This document shows positions 37,197 to 44,826 of a DNA stretch of 64,000 nucleotides, piece by piece; the first letter of the stretch is position 1, and each line of letters opens with the position of its first letter. The DNA comes from Lacrimispora xylanisolvens (lineage in GTDB: Bacteria; Bacillota; Clostridia; Lachnospirales; Lachnospiraceae). The DNA lies in NCBI GenBank assembly GCA_017084465.1, contig CP070896.1, positions 4,887,501 to 4,951,500 of the forward strand. The letters are read 5' to 3'. The translations under genes were made by a program, and so were the position numbers. The notes beneath the pieces were generated by a model. That model saw nothing but the letters and a program-made list of their open reading frames with translations. It searched no databases and was not told the origin of the DNA.

Positions 37197-37811
37197 ATGG
37201 CAAAAATATATTGGATAGGTGGTTCACCTTGCAGCGGTAAAAGCACAATAGCAGAGATTATAGCAAACAGGTATGGCCTGTATTATTTTAAAGTTGATGA
37301 TTATTTAGAGAAATATACAAATTATGGATTCTTACTGAATCTGGAAATATGCAGGAAGCAGAGTATTATGAATTCAGAAGAAATCTGGATGAGAGAAGCT
37401 GCTTTGCAGTATAAAGAAGAATTGCAATTTTACGATGAGATATTTGATTTTATCCTACAAGATTTGGAGACAATGTGTGAGGGCAGGGATATTATTACAG
37501 AAGGGACTGCATATTTACCCAATCTCATAAATAAAAGAGATATACCAAGGGATCGGTATCTAGCGATAACACCAACAAGAAACTTTCAAATTAATCACTA
37601 TATACAGAGAGAATGGATCTATTCTGTGTTAGATGGATGCAGTGATTTCCAGAAGGCCTTTAATAATTGGATGGATAGAGATTGTTTGTTTGCAGAAGAA
37701 GTGATCAGGCAATGTGGGGAAAACAGATATCTATCATTAGTTAACGACGGTAAAACAGGTATTAAAGATTTAGTAGAAATGGTTTCAGCTCATTTTAGCC
37801 TGGATGTATAA
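37197..37811 (+). CDS. P-loop kinase-like protein (AAA_17/adenylate-kinase-like)
   Basis: A 204-residue protein with AGGAGG before ATG. A clear Walker A, GGSPCSGKST (residues 8-17), is followed by FKVDDYLEKY, an Asp pair in the position of substrate-binding residues in nucleoside or small-molecule kinases, and IITEGTAYLP as a Walker-B-like strand. No lid region of classic adenylate kinase is visible. Probably a small-molecule phosphotransferase of unknown substrate. It may be cotranscribed with the small ORF and the glycosylase gene that follow. Confidence 0.7.
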   Translation: MAKIYWIGGSPCSGKSTIAEIIANRYGLYYFKVDDYLEKYTNYGFLLNLEICRKQSIMNSEEIWMREAALQYKEELQFYDEIFDFILQDLETMCEGRDIITEGTAYLPNLINKRDIPRDRYLAITPTRNFQINHYIQREWIYSVLDGCSDFQKAFNNWMDRDCLFAEEVIRQCGENRYLSLVNDGKTGIKDLVEMVSAHFSLDV

Positions 37812-37812
37812 A

Positions 37813-37941
37813 ATGGGGAAGAAAAAACGAGAACATATTGTTTTTGATCAAATGTCAAAGCAAAAGAAACAGATACCCATTTCAAAAATAAACAAAATCG
37901 TTAAAAAAGGTAAGGGTAGAAGTAAGTATGAATATATTTGA
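37813..37941 (+). CDS. Small basic protein (42 aa), unknown
   Basis: ATG 37813 lies just after the kinase stop and opens MGKKKREHIVFDQMSKQKKQ, ending GKGRSKYEYI, very rich in Lys/Arg. It overlaps the start of the glycosylase gene at 37928 by 14 bases, the spacing of translational coupling. No strong ribosome site is present (GGATG within the kinase end at best). The charge would suit nucleic-acid contact, but it could also be a chance frame. Confidence 0.35.
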   Translation: MGKKKREHIVFDQMSKQKKQIPISKINKIVKKGKGRSKYEYI

Positions 37942-38506
37942 AAAAATCAAACAGGAAATCATGACTGACCCAATGAATGAATCCTATACAAAAATGGGGA
38001 TTTCCCCAATATTTAAAGCTTCTGCAGATGCACGCATTGCCATAGTAGGGCAGGCACCGGGACGTAAAGCAGAAGCAACTCAATTGTTTTGGAATGATTT
38101 AAGCGGAGATCGATTAAGAGAGTGGCTGGGAGTATCCAGAGAGATATTCTATAATACAAACCGTATCGCTCAATTGCCTATGGATTTCTATTATCCAGGA
38201 AAAGCAAAAACTGGTGATGCACCTCCCAGAAAAGGTTTCGCAGAAAAGTGGCATCCACGTCTACTGGAGGAGATGCCGGATATTGAAATGATCATTCTAA
38301 TCGGCAGCTATTCACAAAAGTATTATTTAAATGTAAGACGTGAGAAAAGTTTAACGGAGACAGTACGAAATTTTCAGAAATATTTACCTGAATATTTTCC
38401 ACTGGTCCACCCTTCCCCTTTGAATTTAGGATGGCTCAAGCATAATCCATGGTATGAAGAGGAGGTATTACCCGTTTTAAAAGAAATTGTTCATAGAAAC
38501 TTATAA
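37928..38506 (+). CDS. Uracil-DNA-glycosylase family protein
   Basis: A 192-residue protein with AAGGTAAGGG upstream of ATG. The superfamily motifs are present: motif A-like IAIVGQAPGRKAEATQLFWN and motif B-like VHPSPLNLGWLKHNPWYEEE, with the DNA-contact His-Pro-Ser-Pro. Residues around GDRLREWLGVSREIF match the family-4/YmxH-like arrangement without the four Cys of iron-sulfur types. It may excise uracil or a related lesion, but relatives with changed active sites are common. Confidence 0.78.
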   Translation: MNIFEKIKQEIMTDPMNESYTKMGISPIFKASADARIAIVGQAPGRKAEATQLFWNDLSGDRLREWLGVSREIFYNTNRIAQLPMDFYYPGKAKTGDAPPRKGFAEKWHPRLLEEMPDIEMIILIGSYSQKYYLNVRREKSLTETVRNFQKYLPEYFPLVHPSPLNLGWLKHNPWYEEEVLPVLKEIVHRNL

Positions 38507-38520
38507 ATCTTAATACCTCA

Positions 38521-38563
38521 AAAGAGCCAGCCTTTCCTTATCAATGGAAGGTTGGCTCTTTTT
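38521..38563. terminator. Strong terminator after the glycosylase gene
   Basis: AAAGAGCCAGCCTTTCC pairs with GGAAGGTTGGCTCTTTTT (one G-T pair) around an 8-base loop. A-rich and T-rich flanks suit both convergent genes. Confidence 0.9.
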
Positions 38564-38589
38564 AAACACAGAACTATGTTGATTAGTAT

Positions 38590-39339
38590 TTATACAATCT
38601 GAAAGTTCTCCGCATTTTTCCTGTATTGAGAGGGAGAAATACCTTCCTGCTTTTGAAAAACTTTTGTAAAGTAGGAAGCATCATTAAAATTTAAGTCCGC
38701 TGCAATTTCATAAATGGGAGCATCAGAGAATTTTAGCATATTTTTTGAACGTTCTATTTTCAGTTTTATGATATATTCCGTAAAAGAGGTTCCCGTTTTT
38801 TGTTTAAAGTATCTGCTTAAATACTTCTCATTTAAATTAAATTCACAAGCCAGGTCACTTAAATTCAAATCGTCTAAAAAGTGGTAATCAATATAATTTA
38901 GTATTTCCTGAATATAATCTGTATATTTTGGCGGTACAGTAGGGGAGGTATCTTTTTTCTTCATTGATCCTAATATTTTATCCAGGCAGTTATACAGATC
39001 ATTTGGAGCAATCGGTTTTAGCAAAAAGTCAGTAACACCGCATTTTATTGCCTGCTGTGCATAATTGAACTCATTGTAAGCGGTGATAATAACTGTATTT
39101 ACATTAGGCAGAAAATTACATATTTCTTTTTGAGCATCTAATCCATTGCATTGCGGCATATCGATGTCCATCAGAATAATATCTGGTAAATGCTGATGAG
39201 CTAACTTAATCGCTTCAAAACCGGTGGTTGCAGATCCGACTAAATGAATGTTAGGGTAATGACGCTGAATAATCATATTCAGGGCCTTTCTTTCCAATGA
39301 TTCATCTTCGCATATTAAAAGTTTATACATACAATCCAC
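38590..39339 (-). CDS. AraC-type response regulator of the microcompartment locus
   Basis: A 249-residue regulator starting at the second of two in-frame candidates (MDCMYKLL; ATG 39339 or 39330). The receiver domain has CEDESLERK, the phospho-acceptor in DIILMDIDMPQCNG and the Lys in FLLKPI. The AraC DNA-binding domain (residues ~145-245) has LACEFNLNEKYLSRYFKQKT and AADLNFNDASYFTKVFQKQE. It follows the PocR-domain kinase by 11 bases, both facing away from the shell operon. I infer that phosphorylated regulator activates the operon at 40888. Similar pairs lie beside glycyl-radical diol loci in other Clostridia. Confidence 0.88.
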   Translation of the reverse strand: MDCMYKLLICEDESLERKALNMIIQRHYPNIHLVGSATTGFEAIKLAHQHLPDIILMDIDMPQCNGLDAQKEICNFLPNVNTVIITAYNEFNYAQQAIKCGVTDFLLKPIAPNDLYNCLDKILGSMKKKDTSPTVPPKYTDYIQEILNYIDYHFLDDLNLSDLACEFNLNEKYLSRYFKQKTGTSFTEYIIKLKIERSKNMLKFSDAPIYEIAADLNFNDASYFTKVFQKQEGISPSQYRKNAENFQIV

Positions 39340-39350
39340 CTCTTTTAGAG

Positions 39351-40571
39351 CTAACGGTAAGTGACTGGGAGAAGTATATCAATTTTAGTATAAGTGTACA
39401 CTTTGCTGTCAATGGTTATTCCGTATTCCGGACCGTATAATTTTTTTATACGGGTTTGTGTATTCATTAATCCCAATCCAGAGGCAGGGTTATCTATATC
39501 TTCTTCTGTTTGCAGCAAATCAATGATATCCTCTGAAATACCACATCCATTATCATAAATTTGAATTAAGATATCATTCTTATGATTTTTATTTGTCTTA
39601 GAAATATCAATTCTGATAATTCCATTCGCCATACAGTCTTTTAAACCATGGATGAAAGAGTTTTCAACCAACGGCTGAAGTGTCATGCTGGGAATGCGGC
39701 AGTCTCTGATACTGTCATCTGCATGTATATGGCAGGTAATCTTATCCCCAAAACGTGCTTTTTGTATATTCAGATAATGATTCAAATTGTTCAGTTCTTC
39801 TTCAATGGTAGGAGTATCAGAAGTGTTTTTGATTGTATAACGCAGATAATTTGATAAATCGTAAATCAGCTGTTCTGTCTCCTCAGATCCGTCAAGAAGT
39901 GCTGTACGTGCGATTGAGTTTAAGGCATTAAAAAGAAAATGAGGATTCATCTGTGCCTGAATTCTTTTTAAGGTCTGAGCAGAAGCAATCTGCTGTTGGC
40001 GGATTCGCTCAATTGTTTCATGGTTGAGTTGCTGTTGGATGATGGTTTTATAGCTTTTTTCTGCGATATATTCTGCAAAAAAACTGTAAAACTTCAGACA
40101 TGTCTGGATATAGTCCTCTGCAACAACAGGAATTTCTGCTACTGTCCGGTCTAAATCCTCTTTGCATAGATGAAATTTATTTGCCAGCTTTTCTGTATCA
40201 ATTAATGCCCTGTCCTGTTCATGAATCAAAACCTGTCCACCTAAAACGCCGCCTAAAAGAACATCGTTGACAATAATGGGAGCAGCGCAGTCTCTTAAAC
40301 CACAGTGGCAATCGTACACAATCGAATGCCCCATCTCAAGTGAATGCTTCAAAGCGTAGTAGTCACATGATATACAGGCCTGGCGGCCTGCCTCAGAAGT
40401 ACGGATTAACTGGCAAAAAGTAGAAAAATTACTAAGAGAAGAAAATGGTTTCCCATCGGTGTTAACAGTTACTACAGAAAAGCTTACAAAACTTGACAGC
40501 TCAGATTGAATTTTGCTGAATTCATCGAAGTCAATTAAGTTTTCAAGTAAAAGATCAAATTCTGGGTTCAT
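39351..40571 (-). CDS. PocR-domain sensor histidine kinase
   Basis: A 406-residue kinase. Residues ~5-170 form a PocR ligand-binding domain, with the Cys-containing parts ACISCDYYALKH and YDCHCGLRDCAAPI and the GGVLGGQVLI loop. PocR domains are known to sense 1,2-propanediol and similar hydrocarbon derivatives. A coiled segment (~175-205) leads to the His_kinase box QMNPHFLFNALNSIART and the ATPase domain (LQPLVENSFIHGL, IYDNGCGISEDI, GLGLMNTQTRIKKLYG). There are no membrane segments, so it senses a cytoplasmic ligand. This fits diol sensing for the adjacent microcompartment. Confidence 0.9.
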   Translation of the reverse strand: MNPEFDLLLENLIDFDEFSKIQSELSSFVSFSVVTVNTDGKPFSSLSNFSTFCQLIRTSEAGRQACISCDYYALKHSLEMGHSIVYDCHCGLRDCAAPIIVNDVLLGGVLGGQVLIHEQDRALIDTEKLANKFHLCKEDLDRTVAEIPVVAEDYIQTCLKFYSFFAEYIAEKSYKTIIQQQLNHETIERIRQQQIASAQTLKRIQAQMNPHFLFNALNSIARTALLDGSEETEQLIYDLSNYLRYTIKNTSDTPTIEEELNNLNHYLNIQKARFGDKITCHIHADDSIRDCRIPSMTLQPLVENSFIHGLKDCMANGIIRIDISKTNKNHKNDILIQIYDNGCGISEDIIDLLQTEEDIDNPASGLGLMNTQTRIKKLYGPEYGITIDSKVYTYTKIDILLPVTYR

Positions 40572-40887
40572 GAAAAACTCAACTCCTCATTTTAGATATA
40601 TAAAATAATAACATAGTTGACTGGTCTTTTCAATTCACTTTTACGAAGTGGTATTTTTCCCACCTTGAGAATCCCTTAAATAGCGGAAAGTCCAAAAAAA
40701 GAAGTAGAAAAAATACCAGATCACAGATAGGAAAAATACTAGAAGTACTTCCTGGAATCCTAAGAGAACGCAAATGTATGTGATAATATTTATAACGATA
40801 ACAGGAAATTAACACTTTTATTTGTGAAAATGTAACATGCCACTTGCATGATTACATAGATAAAAATAAAAATCTGGAGGTAGTAAA
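40572..40887 (+). promoter_or_regulatory. Divergent control region of sensor kinase and microcompartment operon
   Basis: A 316-base gene-free stretch. Notable symmetry: perfect palindrome GAAGTACTTC (40742-40751); GTATTTTTCC (40651-40660) repeated inverted as GGAAAAATAC (40730-40739); CACTT-5-AAGTG (40636-40650); and ACATGCCACTTGCATG near 40833-40848. Any of these could bind the AraC-type regulator. A good -35/-10 pair for the operon is not obvious, as expected for an activated promoter. Ribosome site GGAGG at 40876-40880 precedes the first shell gene. Confidence 0.45.
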
Positions 40888-41172
40888 ATGGGACAGGAAG
40901 CATTAGGTTTAGTCGAAACAAAAGGATTGATTGCATCAATTGAGGCAGCAGATGCAATGGTAAAGGCAGCAAACGTGGCTTTAATCGGTTATGAAAAAAT
41001 CGGCTCTGGTTTAGTAACCGTAATGGTACGAGGGGATGTCGGTGCAGTGAAGGCAGCCACTGATGCAGGTGTAGCGTCTGCAAAGCGTGTGGGTGAGGTT
41101 GTATCTGTTCATGTAATTCCAAGACCACATACAGATGTGGAGAAAATGTTACCAAAATTTCAGGAGAAATAA
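40888..41172 (+). CDS. pduA: BMC-H shell protein (PduA/EutM type)
   Basis: A 94-residue single BMC domain, the normal length of a hexamer-forming shell tile. Family signature: EALGLVETKGLIASIEAADA, NVALIGYEKIGSGLVTVMVR, GDVGAVKAATDAG and SVHVIPRPH near the end. The first gene of the operon usually makes the most abundant facet protein. The pore loop (between ~residues 35 and 42, EKIGSG) carries the KIGSG pattern typical of PduA-like tiles that pass small polar molecules. Confidence 0.93.
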   Translation: MGQEALGLVETKGLIASIEAADAMVKAANVALIGYEKIGSGLVTVMVRGDVGAVKAATDAGVASAKRVGEVVSVHVIPRPHTDVEKMLPKFQEK

Positions 41173-41190
41173 TTCAGGAGAGGGTAGATC

Positions 41191-41976
41191 ATGGATAAGG
41201 ATTTATTAGATAAGATTTTAAGTTCTGTTACTGGTTCTGAGAATAAAGAGCAGATAACAGATAAAGTGGAGACAGCTGCGTCATCTCAGTGCAATCTCAC
41301 CGAGTTTGTAGGTGCCGGGATCGGGGACACAGTTGGTTTGGTAATTGCAAATCTGGAGTATCATCTGCATGAAAATCTGAAGCTGGATCCTAAGTATCGT
41401 TCCATCGGTATCGTGAGTTCCAGAACAGGTGGAGCACCTCATGTGATGTCTGCCGACGAGGCAGTAAAAGCTACTAATACAGAAGTAGTGAGCGTAGAAT
41501 TTTGCCGTGATACAAAAGGCGGAGCAGGACATGGAAGCACGATTATATTTGCAGCGGAAGATGTATCTGATGCAAGACGTGCCGTAGAAATTATGCTGTC
41601 GGCTCTTGACCGGAACTTTGGTAATGTGTATGGATGCGATGCGGGGCATATTGAGCTTCATTACACTGCCCGTGCAAGCTATGCGCTCAATAAGGCATTC
41701 AATGCTCCCATTGGAAAGGCTTTTGGAATTACGGTAGGTGCACCGGCAGCAGTAGGGCTTCTTATGGCAGATATGGCAATGAAAACGGCAAATGTTGATA
41801 TTGTTACATATGCAAGCCCTGCATCAGGCACATGTTTTTCCAATGAGATTATTGTGACATTTTCAGGGGATTCAGGAGCGGTCAGACAGTCTGTGCTGGC
41901 TGCAAGGGATGTGGGGCTTTCCGTTCTTCGTGGTATGGGACAGAATCCAGTATCTGTTACCACCCCCACACTGTAA
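41191..41976 (+). CDS. pduB: BMC-T shell protein (PduB type, tandem BMC domains)
   Basis: A 261-residue protein with AGGAGAGG before ATG. An N-terminal extension (~35 residues) is followed by two fused BMC domains: EFVGAGIGDTVGLVIANLEY ... SVEFCRDTKGGAGHGSTIIF and ITVGAPAAVGLLMADMAMKT ... VTFSGDSGAVRQSVLAARDV. The trimer-forming PduB family is known for large, gated pores suited to cofactors or cargo. PduB is also needed to attach cargo to the shell in the Salmonella system, where the N-terminal extension matters. Same operon, 18 bases after pduA. Confidence 0.9.
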   Translation: MDKDLLDKILSSVTGSENKEQITDKVETAASSQCNLTEFVGAGIGDTVGLVIANLEYHLHENLKLDPKYRSIGIVSSRTGGAPHVMSADEAVKATNTEVVSVEFCRDTKGGAGHGSTIIFAAEDVSDARRAVEIMLSALDRNFGNVYGCDAGHIELHYTARASYALNKAFNAPIGKAFGITVGAPAAVGLLMADMAMKTANVDIVTYASPASGTCFSNEIIVTFSGDSGAVRQSVLAARDVGLSVLRGMGQNPVSVTTPTL

Positions 41977-42003
41977 AATGGCACAGAAATGAGGTAGAGC
42001 CTT

Positions 42004-42552
42004 TTGAAAGATGAAGCGCTGGGATTAATTGAAGTAATTGGTCTGCTAGCGGCAATAGAAGCGGCAGATACTGGCCTTAAATCAGCAAATGTTTCTCTGG
42101 TGGGCATAGAGAATGCCACAGGAGCCTATTTTACGGTAAAGTTTACCGGTGATGTGGGAGCTGTAAAAGCGGCAGTCACTTCAGCTCGGGTAAATGCAGA
42201 AAAAGTCGGAACAGTAGTATCTGCTCATGTAATCCCCCGGCTGTCCGCTGGGCTTAAGGGCTGGCTGGTGACGGAAGAATCTGGGAAGGCCAAAGAAGCC
42301 ACGCAGGTGGAATTCAGTGGAAATACGGCAGAGGAAAAAGAAAAGATTGCCGAAGTGGAAGAAATTTCTGTGGAAGCAGAGGCTGAGGAGAACTTAAATA
42401 AAATTGAGATAATTGCAGACAGCGAATCTGAGAATGAAAAAAGTCCAGCATATACCTGCAATCTGTGCAAAGATCCCAAATGTCCGAGAGAAAAGGGACA
42501 AATGGAGAAATTGTGCATTCATGCAAGAGGAAAGCGAGGAAATGAAACATGA
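42004..42552 (+). CDS. pduK: BMC-H shell protein with Cys-rich C-terminal tail (PduK-like)
   Basis: A 182-residue protein. The start appears to be TTG 42004, preceded by GAGGTAG, since translation KDEALGLIEVIGLLAAIEAA matches BMC-H N-termini exactly. Residues 1-90 are a BMC domain. Residues ~95-145 form an acidic low-complexity linker (rich in Glu/Ala), and the end reads CNLCKDPKCPREKGQMEKLC followed by a basic tail. The four Cys could bind a metal or Fe-S cluster, as suggested for PduK-type shell proteins. Its stop overlaps the pduL start (ATGA). Probably a minor tile on the inner or outer face. Confidence 0.88.
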   Translation: MKDEALGLIEVIGLLAAIEAADTGLKSANVSLVGIENATGAYFTVKFTGDVGAVKAAVTSARVNAEKVGTVVSAHVIPRLSAGLKGWLVTEESGKAKEATQVEFSGNTAEEKEKIAEVEEISVEAEAEENLNKIEIIADSESENEKSPAYTCNLCKDPKCPREKGQMEKLCIHARGKRGNET

Positions 42553-43181
42553 CAAGTAATCAGGAATTCACTGTAAAAGCAATTTTATCTATGATGGAGA
42601 ACCAGCCGGCGGAAAATGGAATACCACTGGGAGTATCAAACCGTCATATCCATCTGACCTCGGAATCTGTGGAGATCCTTTTTGGAAAGGGATATGAGCT
42701 GACAAAGGCAAAAGATCTGGGACAGCCAGGGCAGTATGCAGCAAAGGAAACCGTATGTATAGCCGGAAAAAAAGGAAGCTTTTCAAATGTAAGAGTGCTT
42801 GGTCCGGTAAGAAAGCAAAACCAGGTTGAAATCAGCCGTACGGATGGGTTTTCATTGGGTGTAAATCCCCCGGTGCGTCTGTCCGGCGATTTGAGCGGTG
42901 CAGCAGATATCTGTGTGATCGGTCCCAAGGGAATGATGGTGATGAAGGAGAGCGTTATTATCGCCAAGCCTCATATCCATATGAGTCCTGCAGATGCTCT
43001 GCATTTCCAGGTAAATGACGGGGATTCGGTATCTGTAGAAATTCCGGGTGAAAGAGGCTATACCATGCACCATGTGGTAATTCGTGTAACGGAGCACTCT
43101 GCACTGGAGTTCCACATTGATACAGATGAGGCCAATGCAGCAGGAACCCCGTCAGATGCAGTTGTCCAGCTGATTAAGTGA
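42549..43181 (+). CDS. pduL: Phosphotransacylase PduL
   Basis: A 210-residue enzyme converting acyl-CoA plus phosphate to acyl-phosphate and CoA. The metal-binding His motifs of the two PTAC barrels are complete: SNRHIHL (residues ~31-37), KPHIHMS and EFHIDTDEANA. The first ~18 residues (NQEFTVKAILSMMEN) form a short amphipathic helix, the known position and type of the PduL encapsulation peptide. It regenerates CoA inside the compartment and makes propionyl- or 3-hydroxypropionyl-phosphate. The ATG overlaps the previous stop. Confidence 0.93.
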   Translation: MTSNQEFTVKAILSMMENQPAENGIPLGVSNRHIHLTSESVEILFGKGYELTKAKDLGQPGQYAAKETVCIAGKKGSFSNVRVLGPVRKQNQVEISRTDGFSLGVNPPVRLSGDLSGAADICVIGPKGMMVMKESVIIAKPHIHMSPADALHFQVNDGDSVSVEIPGERGYTMHHVVIRVTEHSALEFHIDTDEANAAGTPSDAVVQLIK

Positions 43182-43194
43182 GAGGAATGGTAAT

Positions 43195-44050
43195 ATGATC
43201 AGAGAGCAGACTGAAATGGATCGTTCGAATGAATATCTGCTTCAAATGGATGCAACTTCCGAAAAAGAATTCATAGATTTAAAACAATTTGTGCTGCCTC
43301 TGAAAGTAGGGGTGGATCTGGGAACCTCCAATATTGTGGTAACGGTGTTAGACCAGAAAAACCGCCCGGTAGCATTTGAAATGGAGCCAGCCAATGTGGT
43401 AAAGGACGGAATTGTAGTGCAATTCTTAGATGCTGTCCGGATACTGGAAAAACTAAAGGGCAGGCTGGAACAACGGCTGAACACAAAACTGGAAGAAGCT
43501 GCAACTGCAATTCCGCCAGGTATCATGACCGGAAATACAAAGGTAATCAGTAATGTGGTGGAAAACGCAGGTTTTCATGTGACTCATGTAATAGATGAAC
43601 CGGAAGCTGCCGCCGTAATGATGGGAATCAGGGACGGAATTGTCGTGGATATAGGCGGCGGTACTACCGGTGTTTCAGCGGTAAAAGATGGACAGATCAT
43701 GTATTCCATGGATGAACCTACCGGTGGAACTCACATGACTTTAGTGATTTCCGGTGCTATGGAATTAGAATTTTCAGAGGCGGAGCAGTACAAAAAAAAA
43801 CCAGGACAACTATCAGCTGGTTTTTACCATGATCCAGCCTGTTATGGAAAAAATGGCGCACATTACCCGTTCTTTTATGAGAGAACAGGAGGGACCCATT
43901 TATTTAGCAGGAGGAACCAGCTGTTTGAAGGGAATTGAGGCAGTCTTTCAAAAATATCTGGGAATTGCCGTTTATAAACCCCAAAATCCTTTGTTGGTGA
44001 CACCCATAGGAATTGCTATGTCAATTCCATCTGTGAAAGAGAAGGCATAG
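43195..44050 (+). pseudogene. eutJ: EutJ-like Hsp70-family chaperone, one frameshift at A9 run
   Basis: The protein has the actin/Hsp70 ATPase motifs: phosphate-1 VGVDLGTSNIVVTV, connect-1 VIDEPEAAAVMMG, phosphate-2 VVDIGGGTTGVSAV and the adenosine motif YLAGGTSCLKGIE. The frame breaks at the A9 run 43792-43800. With one A fewer the reading is continuous (AEQYKKNQDNYQLVFTMIQP) to 44050, giving ~284 residues, the normal EutJ length. EutJ is thought to help fold or reactivate cargo. The good conservation on both sides suggests a homopolymer sequencing error. Confidence 0.85.
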
Positions 44051-44057
44051 TAATAAA

Positions 44058-44826
44058 ATGATGGAAAAAGAAGAAATTATCAGAAATATTTTAAAAAGTC
44101 TTTTGCCAATGATGGATAAAAAAGGCATTGGTCCTGCTGACTGGAGGTACTGCAGATTATCAGGAATATCAGAAGATGGTTGATGAGCTGCTGTTGACAG
44201 AAGCTAAAATAGCGGTGACTGAAGCTTTTAAAAGCCTTGCATCCAGTGCAATCAAAGACAGGCTGGACTCACGCTTTATTCTGGATGGAGAGACATTATA
44301 TGGGGAAATGAATGAAATTAATATCATCATTATTCCGGTATTAACCAGAAATACTCTGGCAAAGGGAGCAATGGGAATACAGGACAACTTGGTTACCATG
44401 GCGATTGCAGCTGGCTTTATGAAGAAGATTCCGATTCTGGCAGTGACGGAAAACTGCAGTCCGAATAGCGGACATACAAGGGAAACAGGAATGAATCTCA
44501 ATGAGTCCTATAATCGAATGATAACTGGCTATGAGGAGCGATGGAAGGAATTTGGAGCCATATTGATCGGGCGGGAGGAATTTTCTTCCCGGTTGAAGAA
44601 GATGCTTTATCCGGAAATCCCCATCTATTCAGAAAGCCATTTACCAGATCAATCATCATCAGAGGTTTTTTTTGTACTGACCATGAAAGATGCACAGGGC
44701 TTCCGGCCAGGACAGAGAATCAAAGTATCTTCCCAGAGTGTCATCACTCCCTTGGCAAGAGAAGCATTAGACGAAAAGAACATTATTGTAGAAATTATTG
44801 AAAAGAAAAAGGGGAATCAGCCGTGA
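44058..44826 (+). pseudogene. Microcompartment-associated flavoprotein, one frameshift at A6 run
   Basis: ATG 44058 (or 44061) opens MEKEEIIRNILKSLLPMMDK, and the frame is lost at the A6 run 44118-44123. Removing one A gives KKALVLLTGGTADYQEYQKM, continuous to 44826 (~255 residues). The N-terminal amphipathic helix could be an encapsulation peptide. TRNTLAKGAMGIQDNLVTMA and ILAVTENCSPNSG resemble the flavoprotein (phosphopantothenoylcysteine decarboxylase-like) fold found in glycyl-radical microcompartment loci. Its role there, perhaps flavin-based electron supply to the activase, is not established. Confidence 0.7.

Noticed and set aside
40790..41155. Minus-strand frame opposite the first shell gene, rich in Leu/His/Pro
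   Set aside because: Composition typical of an antisense shadow of an Ala/Val/Lys-rich gene. The plus-strand BMC-H protein is certain.
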